Below are positions 25,190 to 34,130 of a stretch of DNA of 47,278 nt, in pieces. Under the pieces are notes generated by a model. The model ran no database searches, had not been told where the DNA came from, and saw only the letters and a list, made by a program, of their open reading frames with translations. The stretch comes from Leptolyngbyaceae cyanobacterium MAG.088 (GTDB lineage Bacteria; Cyanobacteriota; Cyanobacteriia; Phormidesmidales; Phormidesmidaceae): the NCBI GenBank assembly GCA_019634055.1, contig JAHQVZ010000234.1, forward strand, positions 1-47,278, in the 5' to 3' direction. Position 1 is the first letter of the stretch. Each line of letters starts with the position of its first letter. A program made the translations under genes and the position numbers.

Positions 25190-28100
25190 ATGAAAGAATC
25201 AAAGGCATCTCAGAATATTATGCAACAGCGGTCATTTCACCTAAGTGGTCCCGATTTTGATCCGATGAATCAACGTCTCGTTCAAGCACGCAAGGTTCGA
25301 CGGATGTCTTTGGCGAAGTTTATTGCCATTGTTCTCAGTGCCGCCACAGTAACTCAAATTCCTGGGGCAATTCTTGCGAGTTCGAAAAGTACGGCACTGG
25401 CCCAGCAGTCGTTTGGTCAAAATCCTGACAGCTTTCCCATTCCTGAGTCGTTACCCGATGGTACCACCTTAAAGCTGGATGGTTCTACCAGTATGCGCCT
25501 CACCAATGAAGCTGTTGAAGAACGTTTTGAGGCCCAGTATGACAACATTGATGTAGAGTTGGATGCTAGTCGTACCGATCAAGCATTTGAGGCTTTAATC
25601 AAGGGTGATATTGATATTCTGGCCACCGGTCGCCCCCTAACAGAAGACGAGAAAGCTCAAGGTGTGGTAGAGGTTCCGCTTGAGCAGAGGGAAAAACTGG
25701 CTGTTATCCTTGGACCAGACAATCCATTGCCCACAGAAGACGACCCTGCTACCCCTGAAATTGAAGGAAATCTTACGTTTGAGCAGTTTGCCCGCATGTT
25801 TCGAGGAGAGATTACCAACTGGTCTGAAGTGGGGGGTCCCGATCTACCGATTCGGTTTGTAGATCGACCAGACTATAGCGATACTCGGCGGGCTCTGAGT
25901 ACCTACACTGTATTTGACGGAAAACCTTTTGAAACGGGCAGTACGGTGGATCCGGTAGACGTTGATGAAACCGACGCTGTGGTCAACGCCCTTGGGGACG
26001 ATGGTATTGGCTACTCTGTTGTATCCCAAGTCGCGGATCGAGATGATGTGCGCATCATTTCCATGCACCAAACGCTACCGGACGATCCTCGTTATCCCTA
26101 TTCTCAATATCGGGCATTTGCTTACAAAGAGGCCAGTCCTGCTGCTCTCGCCTTTATGGGGTTTGCCACCAGTGAGCCGGGTCAAGAAGTCATTGCTGGG
26201 GCGGCACCAGTCGTCGTTGTTCCAGAAAGCATTCCCCCAGCAGAATCTGTTCCTACCGCTGACGATGGGGCGGTGGCACCAGGGAAGGGCAAATTTCCCT
26301 GGTGGTGGCTATTGTTGTTAGGGTTAATTCCGTTATTGTGGCTAGCATTACGAGGCTTAAAGGGGAGGGGGGCTCCAGCACCAGCGCCAACGCCAGCTGG
26401 AGTTATCCCCAACCCTCGTATGGTACTTACTCCTCGCAATTGCCATGAAGGGTATGCCTATTGGGAGGTGCCAAAGCTTCTGTTAAATAAGGCTAAGGGG
26501 GCCGCTATGAAAGTCCGTCTATACGATGTGACAGGGCAAGCTTCCGACGCGCCCCTACCCAAAGTCAAGGCTGAGTTTGACTGCCTTGAAGATAGTTGCG
26601 ATTTACACTTACCCATGCCTGTAGATGGCCGCACCTATCGGGCGGAGGTGGGTTATGTAACTGCAGACAACCAATGGCGGTCCTGGGCTATATCTGAACC
26701 TGTTAAAGTGCCCGTCTGCCCTCAAGAAAACAATGGCCCATCTACTGTCAAAGCCAGAGATGTCAAAGCCAGAGATGTCAAAGCCAAAATCCCTGCAGCT
26801 GCCAGTGCTGCTGCTATTGCAGGGACTGTTGTCGGTGCTGCTGCCATAGGTGTGCAGAAGCCTAAGCTACCTCCTAGTCGTATGGTGCTGACGCCTCGTA
26901 CATCGCGTGATGGGTATACCTATTGGGACGTTCCTCAGGCACGCATTGACGCAGCGAAACAACAGGGTGGTAAAACAATGAAAGTACGTCTGTATGATGT
27001 TACTGGACGTTTGCCGGATGCACCATTGCTCGATCCTGTTATTCAGATTGACTGCAATGAGACTGAGCCAGATCGACATGTCCCCATTGAGCGGGCTGAG
27101 CGAGACTATGTGGCCCAGGTAGGATATCTCACTCAGGAGAATCGTTGGTTACCCCTAGCTAAATCTAATGCAATACGCGTCTCTGAAGACCTTGAGGACA
27201 ACATTAAGGAGGCTGGGGCAATACCCTGGGGCACCTTGGGCGCTGTGGGTGCAGGGGCCATCGCCACTGGTCTGAGCTTATCTAAAGCTGAAGAAAAGCC
27301 CAATGTTAATCTGAAAGCGACCGTTAAGCCTGTTTCAATTGAAGCGCGTTCTCCTGAGGAATTTCAGGTTGAATGGACCATGCCTGAGGAGCAGAAAGCG
27401 GCATTGTTGAACGATGATGCCTATGCGCCCCTGGTGAAAATTCATGATGTTACCGAGATTGACTTAGCCAAACAACCGGCCCACCGTGTGACGACTCATC
27501 CTGTCACGTCTCGTGATTTTGATGGGAATACCGCATCGATGTTGTTGCCAGTACCCCGATGCGATCGCGACTATTTAGCAGAACTGGGTTACACCCATGA
27601 CAACGATTGGGTGTCACTGGGCAAGTCTCGTCATACCCATGTAAAATGCCCGGTCAACGTAAAAGCACCGGTTGAAGATATTTCAGTAGAGGTACGCTCT
27701 CCTGAGGAATTTCAGGTGCGTTGGGCCATGCCAGCTGATCAAAAGACGGCTCTGTTGAGTGATGATGCCTATGCGCTTGAGGCAAAAGTTCTCGATGTCA
27801 CTGGAATTGATTTAGCCAATCAGCCAGCCCACAGTGTGACGACTCATGCCATCACTTCCCGTGATTTTGATGGGACTACGGCGTCGAAGTTGTTACTAGT
27901 GCCCCAATGTGATCGTGACTATCTAGCCGAGTTGGGTTACACCCATAACAACAACTGGGTGTCTTTGGGTAAGTCTCGCCACACCCATGTAAAATGCCCT
28001 GTTGACCTCAAAGCTCCGGTAGAAGATGTCTCGATTGAGGTGTATTCTCCTGAAGAATTTCAGGTGCAGTGGACCATGCCTGAAGATCAGAAAGTGGCCC

Positions 28101-29893
28101 TGGTGGATGATGGAGCCTACTCGCCTCAGGTGAAAATTTATGATGTGACGGGTATTGATTGGGCCAGGCAACCTTCCCATAATGTGACTGTTCATCCGGT
28201 CACAGATAATAATTTTGATGGCAATACGGCTTCTATGCGGCTGCCGGTGCCCCAATGCGATCGCGACTACCTGGCAGAACTGGGCTATGGCGATGACAAG
28301 GGTAAATGGGTGTCGCTGGGGCGATCCGGTCATACCCATGTGAACTGTCCTATTGACCTCAAAGCTCCGGTGGAGCCTATCTTGATAGACGTACGTTCTC
28401 CTGAAGAGTTCGAGGTGCGGTGGTCTATGGCAGAGGAACAAAAGTTGATCCTGTTGAACGATGACGCCTATGCACCTGAGGTACAAATCCTCGATGTCAC
28501 TAAAATTGATCTAGCTCATCAGCCTGCCCACAGTGTTACTGTTCATCCTGTTATGGAACGTAATTTTGGCGGTAATACTGCGTCCATGCTTTTGCCAGTG
28601 CCTCAGTGCGATCGCGACTATCTGGCAGAACTTGGGTACACCCATGACAACGAATGGGTATCGCTGGGCAAGTCTCGTCATACCCATGTGAAATGCCCGG
28701 TCAACGTAAAAGCACCGGTTGAAGATATTTCAGTAGAGGTACGCTCTCCTGAGGAATTTCAAGTACGATGGGCCATGCCAGCGGATCAAAAAAGGGTCTT
28801 GTTGAATGATGATGCCTACACCCCCCAAATAAAAATTCTCGATGTCACTGGGATTGATTTAGCTCATCAGCCGCCCCACAATGTGACGACTCATCCTGTC
28901 ATCGGCGATGACTTTGACGGTAATACTGCATCAATGCTGTTGCCAGTGCCCCAGTGCGATCGCGATTATCTAGCAGAACTGGGCTATATCCATAACAACG
29001 CCTGGGTCTCTCTCGGCAGGTCTCGCCATACCCATGTGAAATGCCCCGTCAACGTGAGAGCCCCAGTTGCCCCCATCTTGATTGAGGTACACTCAACCGA
29101 AGAATTACAGGTGCGATGGTCTATGCCAGAGGACCAGAAGCTGGCTCTACTAAACGATGATGCCTACACACCTCAGGTAAACGTTCTGGATGTGACAGGT
29201 ATTGACTTGACTAATCAACCTGCCCACAGTGCGACGACCTACCCGGTAACTGGCCATGATTTTGATGGCAATACCGCTACCATGTTGTTGCCGGTATCTC
29301 AATGTGACCGTGACTACCTGGCAGAACTGGGGTATCTTGACAACGCCAACAATTGGGTTGCTTTAGGGCAGTCCTTACGCACCCATGTAACCTGTCCACC
29401 TGTTTCTCAGGATGAGACCCCTGTCAATTCTCTTCTGGCTGCCAACTTAGGTCCAACGGCAGAAGAGAGTGGAGCATTGACTCCAGTAGACGTCTTTAGC
29501 AAGGGCCCAACCTGTCATCAGCGATTGATGATTAATAGCCAGGACCATACCTATCCCTTGGATGAGGAGAACGTGTCTACTCTCCAAGCAAACGCCAAGC
29601 ATATTCCCCTTGACCCAGGATATTATATCCTTACTCTGGATGTACAGACTGTTAATAATGCCGAGTTAGATGCGATCTCAGAACCTATTATTATGCTCTG
29701 GCTCGAAGGCGGCCGTTTTATAAATCAAAAAACCGGTGTAGAGGTAACATCAACCTGGACCACACTCAATGGCTACAATGATAGTCTTGCACTAAATGTG
29801 TTGGAATCTACCAATGTATATGCAGTATTCTTCAACACAACTGCTCAAATAGCTGGTAGCCAGCTAACACTGCTAATGTTGAAAGATGAGTAA
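25190..29893 (+). CDS. PstS-like binding domain - TM - eight DUF4912-like modules - C-terminal module protein
   Basis: 1567-aa protein. Signal peptide or anchor (~40-72, ending near ALAQQ); PstS-like binding domain (~90-340) with FARMFRGEITNWSEVGG at ~200; membrane helix FPWWWLLLLGLIPLLWLALR (~369-388) followed by basic residues; two canonical DUF4912 modules (~410-512, LTPRNCHEGYAYWEVP; ~564-665, LTPRTSRDGYTYWDVP); six further related repeats (~715-1404) of 116-117 residues, each with SPEEFQVRW, DVTGIDLA and CDRDYLAELGY; and the shared C-terminal module (~1442-1567). Ala/Gly-rich hydrophobic stretches at ~540-558 and ~680-697 separate the parts. Likely topology: binding domain outside, repeats inside. 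DUF4912 has no established activity known to me. The start ATG has no clear ribosome binding site. Confidence 0.85.
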   Translation: MKESKASQNIMQQRSFHLSGPDFDPMNQRLVQARKVRRMSLAKFIAIVLSAATVTQIPGAILASSKSTALAQQSFGQNPDSFPIPESLPDGTTLKLDGSTSMRLTNEAVEERFEAQYDNIDVELDASRTDQAFEALIKGDIDILATGRPLTEDEKAQGVVEVPLEQREKLAVILGPDNPLPTEDDPATPEIEGNLTFEQFARMFRGEITNWSEVGGPDLPIRFVDRPDYSDTRRALSTYTVFDGKPFETGSTVDPVDVDETDAVVNALGDDGIGYSVVSQVADRDDVRIISMHQTLPDDPRYPYSQYRAFAYKEASPAALAFMGFATSEPGQEVIAGAAPVVVVPESIPPAESVPTADDGAVAPGKGKFPWWWLLLLGLIPLLWLALRGLKGRGAPAPAPTPAGVIPNPRMVLTPRNCHEGYAYWEVPKLLLNKAKGAAMKVRLYDVTGQASDAPLPKVKAEFDCLEDSCDLHLPMPVDGRTYRAEVGYVTADNQWRSWAISEPVKVPVCPQENNGPSTVKARDVKARDVKAKIPAAASAAAIAGTVVGAAAIGVQKPKLPPSRMVLTPRTSRDGYTYWDVPQARIDAAKQQGGKTMKVRLYDVTGRLPDAPLLDPVIQIDCNETEPDRHVPIERAERDYVAQVGYLTQENRWLPLAKSNAIRVSEDLEDNIKEAGAIPWGTLGAVGAGAIATGLSLSKAEEKPNVNLKATVKPVSIEARSPEEFQVEWTMPEEQKAALLNDDAYAPLVKIHDVTEIDLAKQPAHRVTTHPVTSRDFDGNTASMLLPVPRCDRDYLAELGYTHDNDWVSLGKSRHTHVKCPVNVKAPVEDISVEVRSPEEFQVRWAMPADQKTALLSDDAYALEAKVLDVTGIDLANQPAHSVTTHAITSRDFDGTTASKLLLVPQCDRDYLAELGYTHNNNWVSLGKSRHTHVKCPVDLKAPVEDVSIEVYSPEEFQVQWTMPEDQKVALVDDGAYSPQVKIYDVTGIDWARQPSHNVTVHPVTDNNFDGNTASMRLPVPQCDRDYLAELGYGDDKGKWVSLGRSGHTHVNCPIDLKAPVEPILIDVRSPEEFEVRWSMAEEQKLILLNDDAYAPEVQILDVTKIDLAHQPAHSVTVHPVMERNFGGNTASMLLPVPQCDRDYLAELGYTHDNEWVSLGKSRHTHVKCPVNVKAPVEDISVEVRSPEEFQVRWAMPADQKRVLLNDDAYTPQIKILDVTGIDLAHQPPHNVTTHPVIGDDFDGNTASMLLPVPQCDRDYLAELGYIHNNAWVSLGRSRHTHVKCPVNVRAPVAPILIEVHSTEELQVRWSMPEDQKLALLNDDAYTPQVNVLDVTGIDLTNQPAHSATTYPVTGHDFDGNTATMLLPVSQCDRDYLAELGYLDNANNWVALGQSLRTHVTCPPVSQDETPVNSLLAANLGPTAEESGALTPVDVFSKGPTCHQRLMINSQDHTYPLDEENVSTLQANAKHIPLDPGYYILTLDVQTVNNAELDAISEPIIMLWLEGGRFINQKTGVEVTSTWTTLNGYNDSLALNVLESTNVYAVFFNTTAQIAGSQLTLLMLKDE
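27330..29400 (+). repeat. Six in-frame ~348-bp repeats coding DUF4912-like modules
   Basis: The recurring ctcctgAgGa block (in SPEEF) starts at 27351, 27699, 28047, 28398 and 28746, with the equivalent position one period further at 29094: period 348 bp, once 351. Positions 27644-27714 and 28691-28761 are identical over 71 bp, which shows recent duplication or gene conversion between units 2 and 5. Four of the six units carry a HIP1 octamer at the CDRDY codons (27561, 28257, 28608, 28956). Confidence 0.9.
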
Positions 29894-29973
29894 TGGGTGA
29901 CTGCCAAACATAAAGGCTGAGAGGAAGACGGGCATTGGATAAGACCATTGAGCCGTAGCTGTGTTCTAATGAG

Positions 29974-30029
29974 ACATAAACAAATTTATGTAGCATGAAG
30001 AAAATTTTCTTGCTTGAAAGATTTTTTTT
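29974..30029 (+). terminator. AT-rich hairpins with T8 tract after the giant gene
   Basis: ACATAAA (29974-29980) pairs with TTTATGT (29985-29991); a palindrome AAGAAAATTTTCTT follows (29998-30011), then a run of eight T (30022-30029). Weak stems, but the position 80 bases after the stop fits a transcription end. Confidence 0.3.
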
Positions 30030-30085
30030 GCTTAATTTAGTTCCTAAAAAATGCATAACTTTTAGTAGTTCAGCATTAGTAATAG

Positions 30086-30799
30086 ATGTGTACCTTAGAA
30101 AGGGGCATCTACCTCATGTATTCAGACGGTCGCTACCATGAAACGCTTGGTTACCTGCATATTCAGTTTGGGAATCTAGATCAAGCTTGTCTTGATTACT
30201 TGAACGCGATTGAAGCATTCCATCGCGACGATGATCAAGACTCAGCCATCCAGGTGACTGAGCGTCTAAACGCACTTAACTATGACCTAGAAAGTCAGGC
30301 ACAGCAAGGACCTAGCCCCTCTTTGTCCGTTCATTTAAAAGTTGAAATTCTACGACTCTGCCGGTTGGGTTTGCGTTATAGCCGTCGGCATCGATACCAA
30401 ATTGCCCTTAATGTGCTAGATCGAGGGCTACAGCTAAGCGATATCCTTGTGGATGTAGACCAACAGCAGGGACAATACTGTGCCGCAATTGTGCTGGGTA
30501 TGATGGGAAAAATCTACCATACTCAACGCTATTATCTCTTTGCCCTAGCCTCCTTTAAGGCTGCCTTAGAAGCCTATGAGGCTTTGCCAAAACCTGATAA
30601 ACAAACGCAAAGTCGTAGGGCCACCATCATGTGCAAAATTGCTGACATTGCTGAAATAACGAATCACCCTGATGTAGCCATCGAATACTACTTGGATGCA
30701 TTGTGGTACTTAAATGCAAATGGTCAAAAGCCCCAAGCCAAACAAGTTATGCAACAGTTAAATAACCTTTGCAAGGTACCACAACCAGTTAACAGTTGA
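30086..30799 (+). CDS. TPR-repeat protein
   Basis: 237-aa soluble helical protein with TPR-like repeats: ETLGYLHIQFGNLDQACLDY (~20-40), RRHRYQIALNVLDRGLQL (~100-117), GKIYHTQRYYLFALASFKAA (~142-161), and ADIAEITNHPDVAIEYYLDA (~190-210). It should act as a protein-interaction scaffold. ATG 30086 is used; ATG 30116, which has AAAGGGG ten bases upstream, is an equally good start and would remove ten residues. It follows the receptor-like giants on the same strand about 190 bases later; the first giant also has TPRs, so it may belong with them. No enzymatic motif. Confidence 0.75.
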   Translation: MCTLERGIYLMYSDGRYHETLGYLHIQFGNLDQACLDYLNAIEAFHRDDDQDSAIQVTERLNALNYDLESQAQQGPSPSLSVHLKVEILRLCRLGLRYSRRHRYQIALNVLDRGLQLSDILVDVDQQQGQYCAAIVLGMMGKIYHTQRYYLFALASFKAALEAYEALPKPDKQTQSRRATIMCKIADIAEITNHPDVAIEYYLDALWYLNANGQKPQAKQVMQQLNNLCKVPQPVNS

Positions 30800-30920
30800 T
30801 TACACCCCTTCATGGGAAGTGCCACAGCACGGTTGTAAAGAAATAAGTATCAATGAATAACTTATAGGGTGTCAGACGAGAGAGCTATATAGAACTAAGC
30901 AAATACCCCCTAAATCTACC

Positions 30921-31061
30921 ATGCTACCTATCTTTGTATTTGGCACCTTGCTAATGATGTGGAGTCGTTTGACATTGTCTCCACCCCCTAAACAGCCTAA
31001 TAAAAAAGAAAAATCACCAACTAAATTAACGATTGAAGTGGTTACCTCAGATAGCACGTGA
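30921..31061 (+). CDS. Candidate 46-aa single-span membrane protein
   Basis: ATG 30921 to TGA 31061 encodes a short protein with a hydrophobic N-terminal half (MLPIFVFGTLLMMW), a PPPKQP turn, a Lys-rich stretch (PNKKEKSPTK) and a short beta-like end. This hydrophobic-then-basic layout is that of real small membrane proteins. There is no clear ribosome binding site and no homology that I can name. The frame on the other strand is of similar length but lacks such a pattern. Confidence 0.4.
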   Translation: MLPIFVFGTLLMMWSRLTLSPPPKQPNKKEKSPTKLTIEVVTSDST

Positions 31062-31157
31062 ACTATATGCCAACAGTGAGCCCATGTCCTGAACCATTAG
31101 GTAGGACATGGGCGATGGCTTTGACACGACACTAGAAAATTTGACTTGCAATAAGAA

Positions 31158-32024
31158 CTAAGGATTTGCGGTAGTTTGTTCCACAATTGTCATTAAGGTA
31201 GTGCTGAAGGTTTCGTCATCACTTTCTAAGGTGGCTAAGTCTTGTAGTAATCCAGTGCGAACTTCTTGATCGACATTACTGTTACCGGTTGAGACTAACG
31301 CTAGGGCGTTGTACCAAATGCCAGCATTCCCATATACTTTTGCTTTTTCCGCATTTGTTGTAGTCATTGCTAAAGCACTTGTCAGTTCTGGGGTAGGGGT
31401 GACAACTTGCAACGATAGAGTAGTTGCCCAAAAGTTAGATGCGCGCTCAGAGTCACATCTAACAATCACTTGCCATAGATAGTCTTTACCAACGCCGAGG
31501 GGGGGAACATCCTCGGGTAACTGGTAGCGCATAAAGCCAACCTGGGCAGCAAGATTAGCCGTATTGACAACACTTGCTAGACCATTTTCATCGAGTTCTA
31601 ACAATCGAAACATCACAGGCGCGGCTGTAACCCCCTCTGTCATATACCAGACAAACTCTGGACGAACACTAGTGGTCAGTCCTGCGATGGAGCGTGGCCC
31701 TAAACCAGAAAGAACAACTCCATCAGTAATATTCGAGCAGCTGTCACCGCGTGTTCCAGTCGTAGTCGGGGTACCTCTAAAGGGCTGAGTATCGGGCGGC
31801 TGAAAATATCGTCCGCCTGTCGTGTTGATATCAGTATCGGAGTCTAAAGGGGGTGTTGTCGTCGGCTCAAACTGAGTGAGGCGTGGAGTTAACTGCGAAG
31901 GTGCCTTAAAAGTAACAGATGCATAGGCATATGTTCGGAACAGAAAAAAAGGCACGCTTAAACCAAGGAACAACTTAAGCGACTTTGGCACAGATTTAAA
32001 GAACATAGGGGCACCTTGAGACAT
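31158..32024 (-). CDS. DUF928 domain-containing exported protein
   Basis: 288-aa cyanobacterial protein with N-terminal signal peptide (LKLFLGLSVPFFLFRTYAYA, residues ~17-36), Thr/Pro-rich linker, then the DUF928 core: TRGDSC, LSGLGPRSIAGLTTSVRPEF, VWYMTEG, VGFMRYQLPEDVPPLGVGKD and YLWQVIVRCDSERASN. It ends in a helical part of the kind DUF928 proteins usually have. Function unknown; genomic partners in cyanobacteria include CHASE2, CHAT and TpsA genes, as here. Start 32024 is used; ATG 32006, with AAGGTG upstream, would fit the signal peptide equally well. It is the last gene of the minus-strand set that begins at 35651. Confidence 0.82.
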   Translation of the reverse strand: MSQGAPMFFKSVPKSLKLFLGLSVPFFLFRTYAYASVTFKAPSQLTPRLTQFEPTTTPPLDSDTDINTTGGRYFQPPDTQPFRGTPTTTGTRGDSCSNITDGVVLSGLGPRSIAGLTTSVRPEFVWYMTEGVTAAPVMFRLLELDENGLASVVNTANLAAQVGFMRYQLPEDVPPLGVGKDYLWQVIVRCDSERASNFWATTLSLQVVTPTPELTSALAMTTTNAEKAKVYGNAGIWYNALALVSTGNSNVDQEVRTGLLQDLATLESDDETFSTTLMTIVEQTTANP

Positions 32025-32182
32025 TAACTAGGACGAAAAAGCAGACAATTATATTTAGGGTTACCTACATCTAACTTATGCACATGTTATGCACATGAGA
32101 TAGACTACCTTTGACCATGGGGCATCACTCCAAGGGACTACTACATTGTCGATCTATATCGTCATTATTTAATCTTGCTGTT

Positions 32183-34093
32183 TTAAGCATCGTTGGAACT
32201 ATCTGGCCCCCCATGTGGTTTTAATTTACTAAACCCAAACCAGCTTTGTTTAGTTAAAATTGGCCAACGCAATTCACATCGTACGCCTTTAGGGCTAACC
32301 GTTTGGCGTTCAAATACACCCTGAAGATTATGGGCCAATTGTTTGGCCTGACGAGTACCATAGCCATCTTGGTTGGTAGCAGGTAGACCGTTTGAACCAT
32401 TATCAATGATCCGAATAACGTTGTTTTTCCCTTCCGGTTGACACACTACATTCAGACGGGTTGTCCCTGGGGCATATTTACAAACATTTAGTAACGCTTC
32501 TTCTAAAAAACGCCCTAAATCACGTTTTTGATCAGGGGTTAAACGACTATCGTCGACTTCTTTAAACTCTGTAATGTGCAGAAGGGGCTCAAAAAAATCC
32601 TTTCGACGTTTTGTGGTGTTGTTATAAATTTCGTAGAGCAGTTCTCTCAAGGGGATATCCAGATTGATTATCTGCTGTTGGCTAAGCACTAGCTGTTGAC
32701 CAGGCATCAACATTTCCTGACGCATGGCATCGTAGAGATCGCGCAGTTCCTGATTTAGTTGCTTTAAATCGGTTTTGGTAATGTTAGGGGGATGGCTATC
32801 TGTGGGCCATTCTTTGAGAAACCGTGCCAACGTTTGCAAGGGGCCATTATGGATGGTGCTAAAGGTCCAGTCAATTAGCTGATGACGTTGATTGAGTTGC
32901 GATCGCAACTGAGCCTGGGCCTGGTACATAGGATAAAGCACCATGGCATTAAATCCGAAAATAACCATCACGGGGACCAGTGGCAACCACCAACTGGCCA
33001 ACAACGTGCCATAAAATACGATGACCAATCCGCTGCTAACAGCAGCAACAATGAGTAAATGAGTAGGCGGCCTTAGACACTTACTAGCGAGTACCAAACC
33101 AGCCAGGCCACCTGTAATTAAAAGCCCATATTCTAGCCATACCGGAAGTGTCCTTAAAAAAGCTCGATTATTGAGGGCAGCATTGATGATCTGACTCACC
33201 GCATGGGCCTGGACGTCAACTCCAGGAACCAATCCAGGATTAGCCCCCGCTAGAGAGGCTACGTTAACAAAATCTTTGGCGCTGATGGCATCGTACCCAA
33301 CTAAAACAATTCGGTCTGTTAGTAGAACAGGGTCTACTTCGCCATTAATCAAATCACTATACGTGACCTTAGCAAACGAATTAGCGCCAGCACGAAAGTT
33401 AATCAACGTTTGGTTGCCAGCATCATCTGCTCGTACATAACCGCCCGAATTAGATCTAAACCGGGGGACCTCAGCCTCACCAAATCTCATTGTTGCCGGA
33501 TCACGTCGTCCATTTTCAAGAGTAAAGCCATCGTCTGCTAAGTATCTCTCAGCTAATCGAATTGTAAATGAAAACTGATAATTGCCCTGCTCATCAGATA
33601 CGCCTAACAGGCTACGACGCAGAAACCCATCGTTGTCTAATGGGGCATCAACAAAACCGACTCGTTCTGGCAGCAATGCTGGCGGACCAGAGACAGTAGG
33701 TGGCGTAATCTTTTTAATGCCAATAATGTTATCTGAATTGGCAAAGACGTCTACTAACTCGTTGTATCCTTCACCAACCTGAAAGTCTCGAAAAATGTCT
33801 AAACCAATGACCCGAGGCTCGTAGGTTTGGAGACGATTTAACAAGTCTGCCAGGGACTGATCTGCAATGGGATAACTCAACGATTGTTGAATATCCGCTT
33901 CAGTAATATTTATGATTGTGACCTTATCATCAGGCGCTTCTGCCGGGCGCTTACGGAGGGCAAAATCTAGCACATTCCATTCCAGGGCTTGCAAAAGACC
34001 AAGCAATCTTAGAGCCAGAAAGATCGCAATAATCGACAGCCCTGAAAATTCACCGCTGTTTAGATTAATGCGTCTGTCTTTGAAAATGGCCAT
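32183..34093 (-). CDS. CHASE2-domain sensor histidine kinase (NarL-type)
   Basis: 636-aa membrane sensor. N-terminal helix (~15-35), extracytoplasmic CHASE2 domain (~38-310; typical VTIINITEADIQQ, RVIGLDIFRDF, DRIVLVGYDA), three membrane helices (~320-400), a dimerisation helix with FSTIHNGPLQTLARFL (~410-425) and HATPase_c with N-box EEALLNVCKYAPG (~525-537), G1 RIIDNG and a Gly-rich GYGTRQAK. HNGPLQTL matches the His-containing motif of HisKA_3-type kinases (His-Asn instead of the usual His-Asp). It should phosphorylate the response regulator encoded 37 bases upstream. A good ATG start precedes INLNSGEFSG. Confidence 0.88.
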   Translation of the reverse strand: MAIFKDRRINLNSGEFSGLSIIAIFLALRLLGLLQALEWNVLDFALRKRPAEAPDDKVTIINITEADIQQSLSYPIADQSLADLLNRLQTYEPRVIGLDIFRDFQVGEGYNELVDVFANSDNIIGIKKITPPTVSGPPALLPERVGFVDAPLDNDGFLRRSLLGVSDEQGNYQFSFTIRLAERYLADDGFTLENGRRDPATMRFGEAEVPRFRSNSGGYVRADDAGNQTLINFRAGANSFAKVTYSDLINGEVDPVLLTDRIVLVGYDAISAKDFVNVASLAGANPGLVPGVDVQAHAVSQIINAALNNRAFLRTLPVWLEYGLLITGGLAGLVLASKCLRPPTHLLIVAAVSSGLVIVFYGTLLASWWLPLVPVMVIFGFNAMVLYPMYQAQAQLRSQLNQRHQLIDWTFSTIHNGPLQTLARFLKEWPTDSHPPNITKTDLKQLNQELRDLYDAMRQEMLMPGQQLVLSQQQIINLDIPLRELLYEIYNNTTKRRKDFFEPLLHITEFKEVDDSRLTPDQKRDLGRFLEEALLNVCKYAPGTTRLNVVCQPEGKNNVIRIIDNGSNGLPATNQDGYGTRQAKQLAHNLQGVFERQTVSPKGVRCELRWPILTKQSWFGFSKLKPHGGPDSSNDA

Positions 34094-34130
34094 ATTACAT
34101 TAACCTGTCGAGCTCCTGTTCAGCCGTTTT

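Noticed and set aside
27923-28486. 187-codon minus-strand frame antisense to the DUF4912-like repeats
   Set aside because: It mirrors the repeat period of the real gene, which has clear domains; the antisense product has none.
30872-31057. 61-codon minus-strand frame opposite the 46-aa candidate
   Set aside because: Lacks the membrane-then-basic layout of the plus-strand frame and has no ribosome binding site.
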